Of a stretch of DNA of 16,686 nt, positions 15,522 through 16,686 are shown one piece after another. This DNA is from Kiritimatiellia bacterium (GTDB lineage Bacteria; Verrucomicrobiota; Kiritimatiellia; RFP12; UBA1067): NCBI GenBank assembly GCA_024405255.1, contig JAKSOY010000082.1, positions 1 to 16,686 on the forward strand, given 5' to 3'. Each line of letters begins with the position of its first letter. Position 1 is the first letter of the stretch. A program made the translations under genes and the position numbers. Below the pieces are notes generated by a model. That model made no database searches, had not been told where the DNA came from, and saw only the letters and a program-made list of their open reading frames with translations.

Positions 15522-15575
15522 ATGAAGTTGCTGATAGGCGTTTTACCGGGAAGTAAAGCGAGGTCTGAAATGTAA
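15522..15575 (+). CDS. Possible 17-residue leader ORF
   Basis: ATG 15522 is preceded by GGAG and encodes MKLLIGVLPGSKARSEM before TAA. It sits between the promoter at 15466 and the secreted-protein gene at 15606. It could be a translated leader peptide or the remnant of an older gene start; it may equally be chance. No family pattern is visible. Confidence 0.25.
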   Translation: MKLLIGVLPGSKARSEM

Positions 15576-15605
15576 GGTAAATCAAAAGCCCCAAAGGTGA
15601 ATACG

Positions 15606-15946
15606 ATGAAAAAATTCTGTTTGTTTGCGTTCCTGGTCGTGGCGGCACTTGGGTCGGCGCACGGGCCGATGGTGCGATAGGTGCGTTCGACATGACGGCG
15701 ATTCCCGCCGGCACGCCCCGGCCGCAGATCAAGGCCCTTCGGAAGGCCGGCGACAGGGTGTATCTCACGCTCGGCGACACCGTGCCGTATCTGCAGTACA
15801 ACGCCACCGCCGGCGCGACGCCCGAGGCGGCGCGGAACGGTGCGAACGCTGCGGAGGAGCCGAAGAACGGCGTCGTCGGCGAGGACGTGATTCTGGTGGT
15901 GCCCGCGAAGGAGAAGACGGGCTTCTATCAGGTGAAGCGGAACTGA
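15606..15946 (+). pseudogene. Small secreted protein, frameshifted after the signal peptide
   Basis: ATG 15606, preceded by AAAGGTGA, encodes a clear signal peptide (MKKFCLFAFLVVAALGSA) but this frame ends at TAG 15678-15680. The sequence then continues in another frame, read as RADGAIGAF from about 15662, through ATG 15692 to TGA 15944-15946. It gives a further ~90 residues including PRPQIKALRKAGDRVYLTL, VPYLQYNATAGATPEAAR and a closing VPAKEKTGFYQVKRN. One missing base near 15655-15670 would restore a single secreted protein of about 112 residues. I do not recognise the family. The mature part looks like a C-terminal β-rich domain, so this could be a shortened copy of a larger secreted protein. 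It may be a real pseudogene, a sequencing error or, less likely, a programmed shift. Confidence 0.6.
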
Positions 15947-16130
15947 GGATTGTTCGATTGTTCGATTGTTCGATTGTTCGATTGTTCGGATTGTTCGGTT
16001 TGTTTGATTGTTCGGATTGTTCGATTGTTCGGATTGTTCGGTTTGTTTGATTGTTCGGATTGTTTGATTGTTCGATTGTTCGGATTGTTCGATTGATCGG
16101 TTTGTTTGATTGACTGATTGTCTGATTGAA
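15947..16130 (+). repeat. Degenerate octamer tandem repeat, GATTGTTC
   Basis: Five perfect head-to-tail GATTGTTC units fill 15948-15987. More copies follow, mixed with 9-base forms (extra G) and GGTTTGTTT variants, for about fourteen intact units in all, decaying toward 16130. A longer block, GGATTGTTCGGTTTGTTT followed by GATTGTTC, recurs, so larger units have also been duplicated. The tract fills the space between the stop at 15946 and the ribosome-binding site at 16131-16137. Confidence 0.9.
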
Positions 16131-16143
16131 AAAGGAGAGTCTT

Positions 16144-16686
16144 ATGTTTCATGTCTCAAGTATCGCGCTTGTCTCGCGTCTCGCGTCGCTTGTTCTTCCT
16201 TTGGCCACGCTAGCCCTTTCGTCGGCTGCGGCGGTGACGAGCGCCCAGATCGGCGGGCTTCTGGAGATCGATTCGGGCGCGACGAACACGATCGTCAACG
16301 TGCCGTGGGTCGGTTTCGCCAAGGACGACACGCATCCGATCGACGTCGCCGCGCTGGTGAAGACGCGCAACTTGGTGGTTGGCGACACGTTGATGGCCGT
16401 GAAGCCCGACGGCGTCTACGAGGCCTGGTCGGTCGACGAGAACGGTACATGGCAGCCCGTCAAGACGCTTGTCAAGGGGAAGGACGGACAGACGCTTGCC
16501 GAACCGCCTGCCGCCGGCGAACGCACTCTCGCCTGCGGTCTTGGATTGTGGCTGGTGCGCTGCGGCCAAGGCGCGGACCTGACCAAGCCCTTCTACGTGA
16601 GCGGACAGTACACGGCTTCGCCCGGAACCGCCACCGTCGCCGGGGTCGGGTCGGGCGCGTCGGCCTGGACGCTGCTCGCCAATCCC
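16144..16686 (+). CDS. Secreted protein of unknown function, 5' part (runs off window)
   Basis: The frame is open from ATG 16144 to the window end (181 codons) and starts 6 nt after a strong ribosome-binding site, AAAGGAG (16131-16137). The first ~30 residues form a signal peptide (hydrophobic LASLVLPLATLALSSAAA). The mature part begins AQIGGLLEIDSGATNTIVNV, followed by PWVGFAKDD, a DGVYEAW...GTWQPVK β-rich stretch and GLWLVRC, with the visible part ending in AWTLLANP. This recalls verrucomicrobial secreted β-proteins of the TIGR02597 type, but that is a weak memory-based comparison. There is no catalytic motif. It follows another signal-peptide gene, which suggests a small cluster of secreted proteins. 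Confidence 0.75.
   Translation, partial: MFHVSSIALVSRLASLVLPLATLALSSAAAVTSAQIGGLLEIDSGATNTIVNVPWVGFAKDDTHPIDVAALVKTRNLVVGDTLMAVKPDGVYEAWSVDENGTWQPVKTLVKGKDGQTLAEPPAAGERTLACGLGLWLVRCGQGADLTKPFYVSGQYTASPGTATVAGVGSGASAWTLLANP

Larger units (their letters stand above)
15231..15605 (+). other. Intergenic region with inverted repeat, G-run, promoter and short ORF
   Basis: No conventional gene is supported here. In order it holds a long inverted repeat (15244-15334), a C-rich then G-rich stretch (eight G at 15416-15423 followed by CTTTTT), an extended -10 promoter (15466-15474) and a 17-codon ORF (15522-15575). CGCCG (15391-15395) and CGGCG (15408-15412) could form a small stem before the G-run, but this is not a convincing terminator. 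Confidence 0.6.

Noticed and set aside
15947..16130. CRISPR array
   Set aside because: The repeat units are 8-9 bases long and contiguous, with no spacers and no cas genes nearby.
15928..16152. Asn/Thr/Gln/Ser-rich 74-codon minus-strand frame
   Set aside because: It is simply the octamer repeat read in one frame; there is no gene-like start or conserved content.

Overview
All supported genes lie on the plus strand of a GC-rich bacterial chromosome segment. The likely source is a PVC-group bacterium, most probably a gut-type Kiritimatiellota/Verrucomicrobiota member. This is inferred from secreted malectin/β-propeller/CxxCH proteins of the kind common in Planctomycetes and Verrucomicrobia, a secreted GH51 arabinofuranosidase, and paralogous secreted proteins of unknown function. 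No rRNA, tRNA, CRISPR array, transposase or phage gene was seen.

Layout. (1) 3-3099: the 3' end of a tandem-repeat protein, a CCA-adding enzyme/poly(A)-polymerase-family nucleotidyltransferase with an HD domain, and a MalY/PatB-type PLP lyase, closely spaced. (2) 3156-11237: a secreted GH51 α-L-arabinofuranosidase, then two tandem paralogues of about 1010 residues. Each paralogue reads as signal peptide, malectin-like domain, FN3-like segment, TolB/PD40-type β-propeller, and a C-terminal region with two CxxCH motifs. The propeller-plus-CxxCH part resembles the hydrazine synthase α-subunit (HzsA-like) superfamily. The second paralogue has its own near-consensus promoter placed so that its mRNA would be leaderless. 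(3) 11286-13006: a promoter followed by hisF, a DUF167/YggU gene and rnhB, overlapping by TAATG and ATGA junctions. (4) 13024-15230: a promoter, a long leader, and two tandem orphan regulators with C-terminal LuxR-type HTH domains. Their composition is visibly more AT-rich than their neighbours. (5) 15231-16686: an intergenic region with a 24-bp-arm inverted repeat, an extended -10 promoter and a short ORF. It is followed by a frameshifted small secreted-protein gene, about 180 bp of degenerate octamer repeat, and the 5' part of a second secreted protein that runs off the window.

The most unusual part is the GH51/malectin-HzsA-like block. A sugar-releasing enzyme lies next to two exported proteins that pair a carbohydrate-binding-type domain with a putative dihaem module. 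This suggests an envelope-associated redox activity linked to glycans. That is an inference; no substrate can be read from the sequence.

Four perfect TATAAT boxes occur upstream of genes, three with an extended TGn, which gives a consistent picture of this organism's housekeeping promoters.
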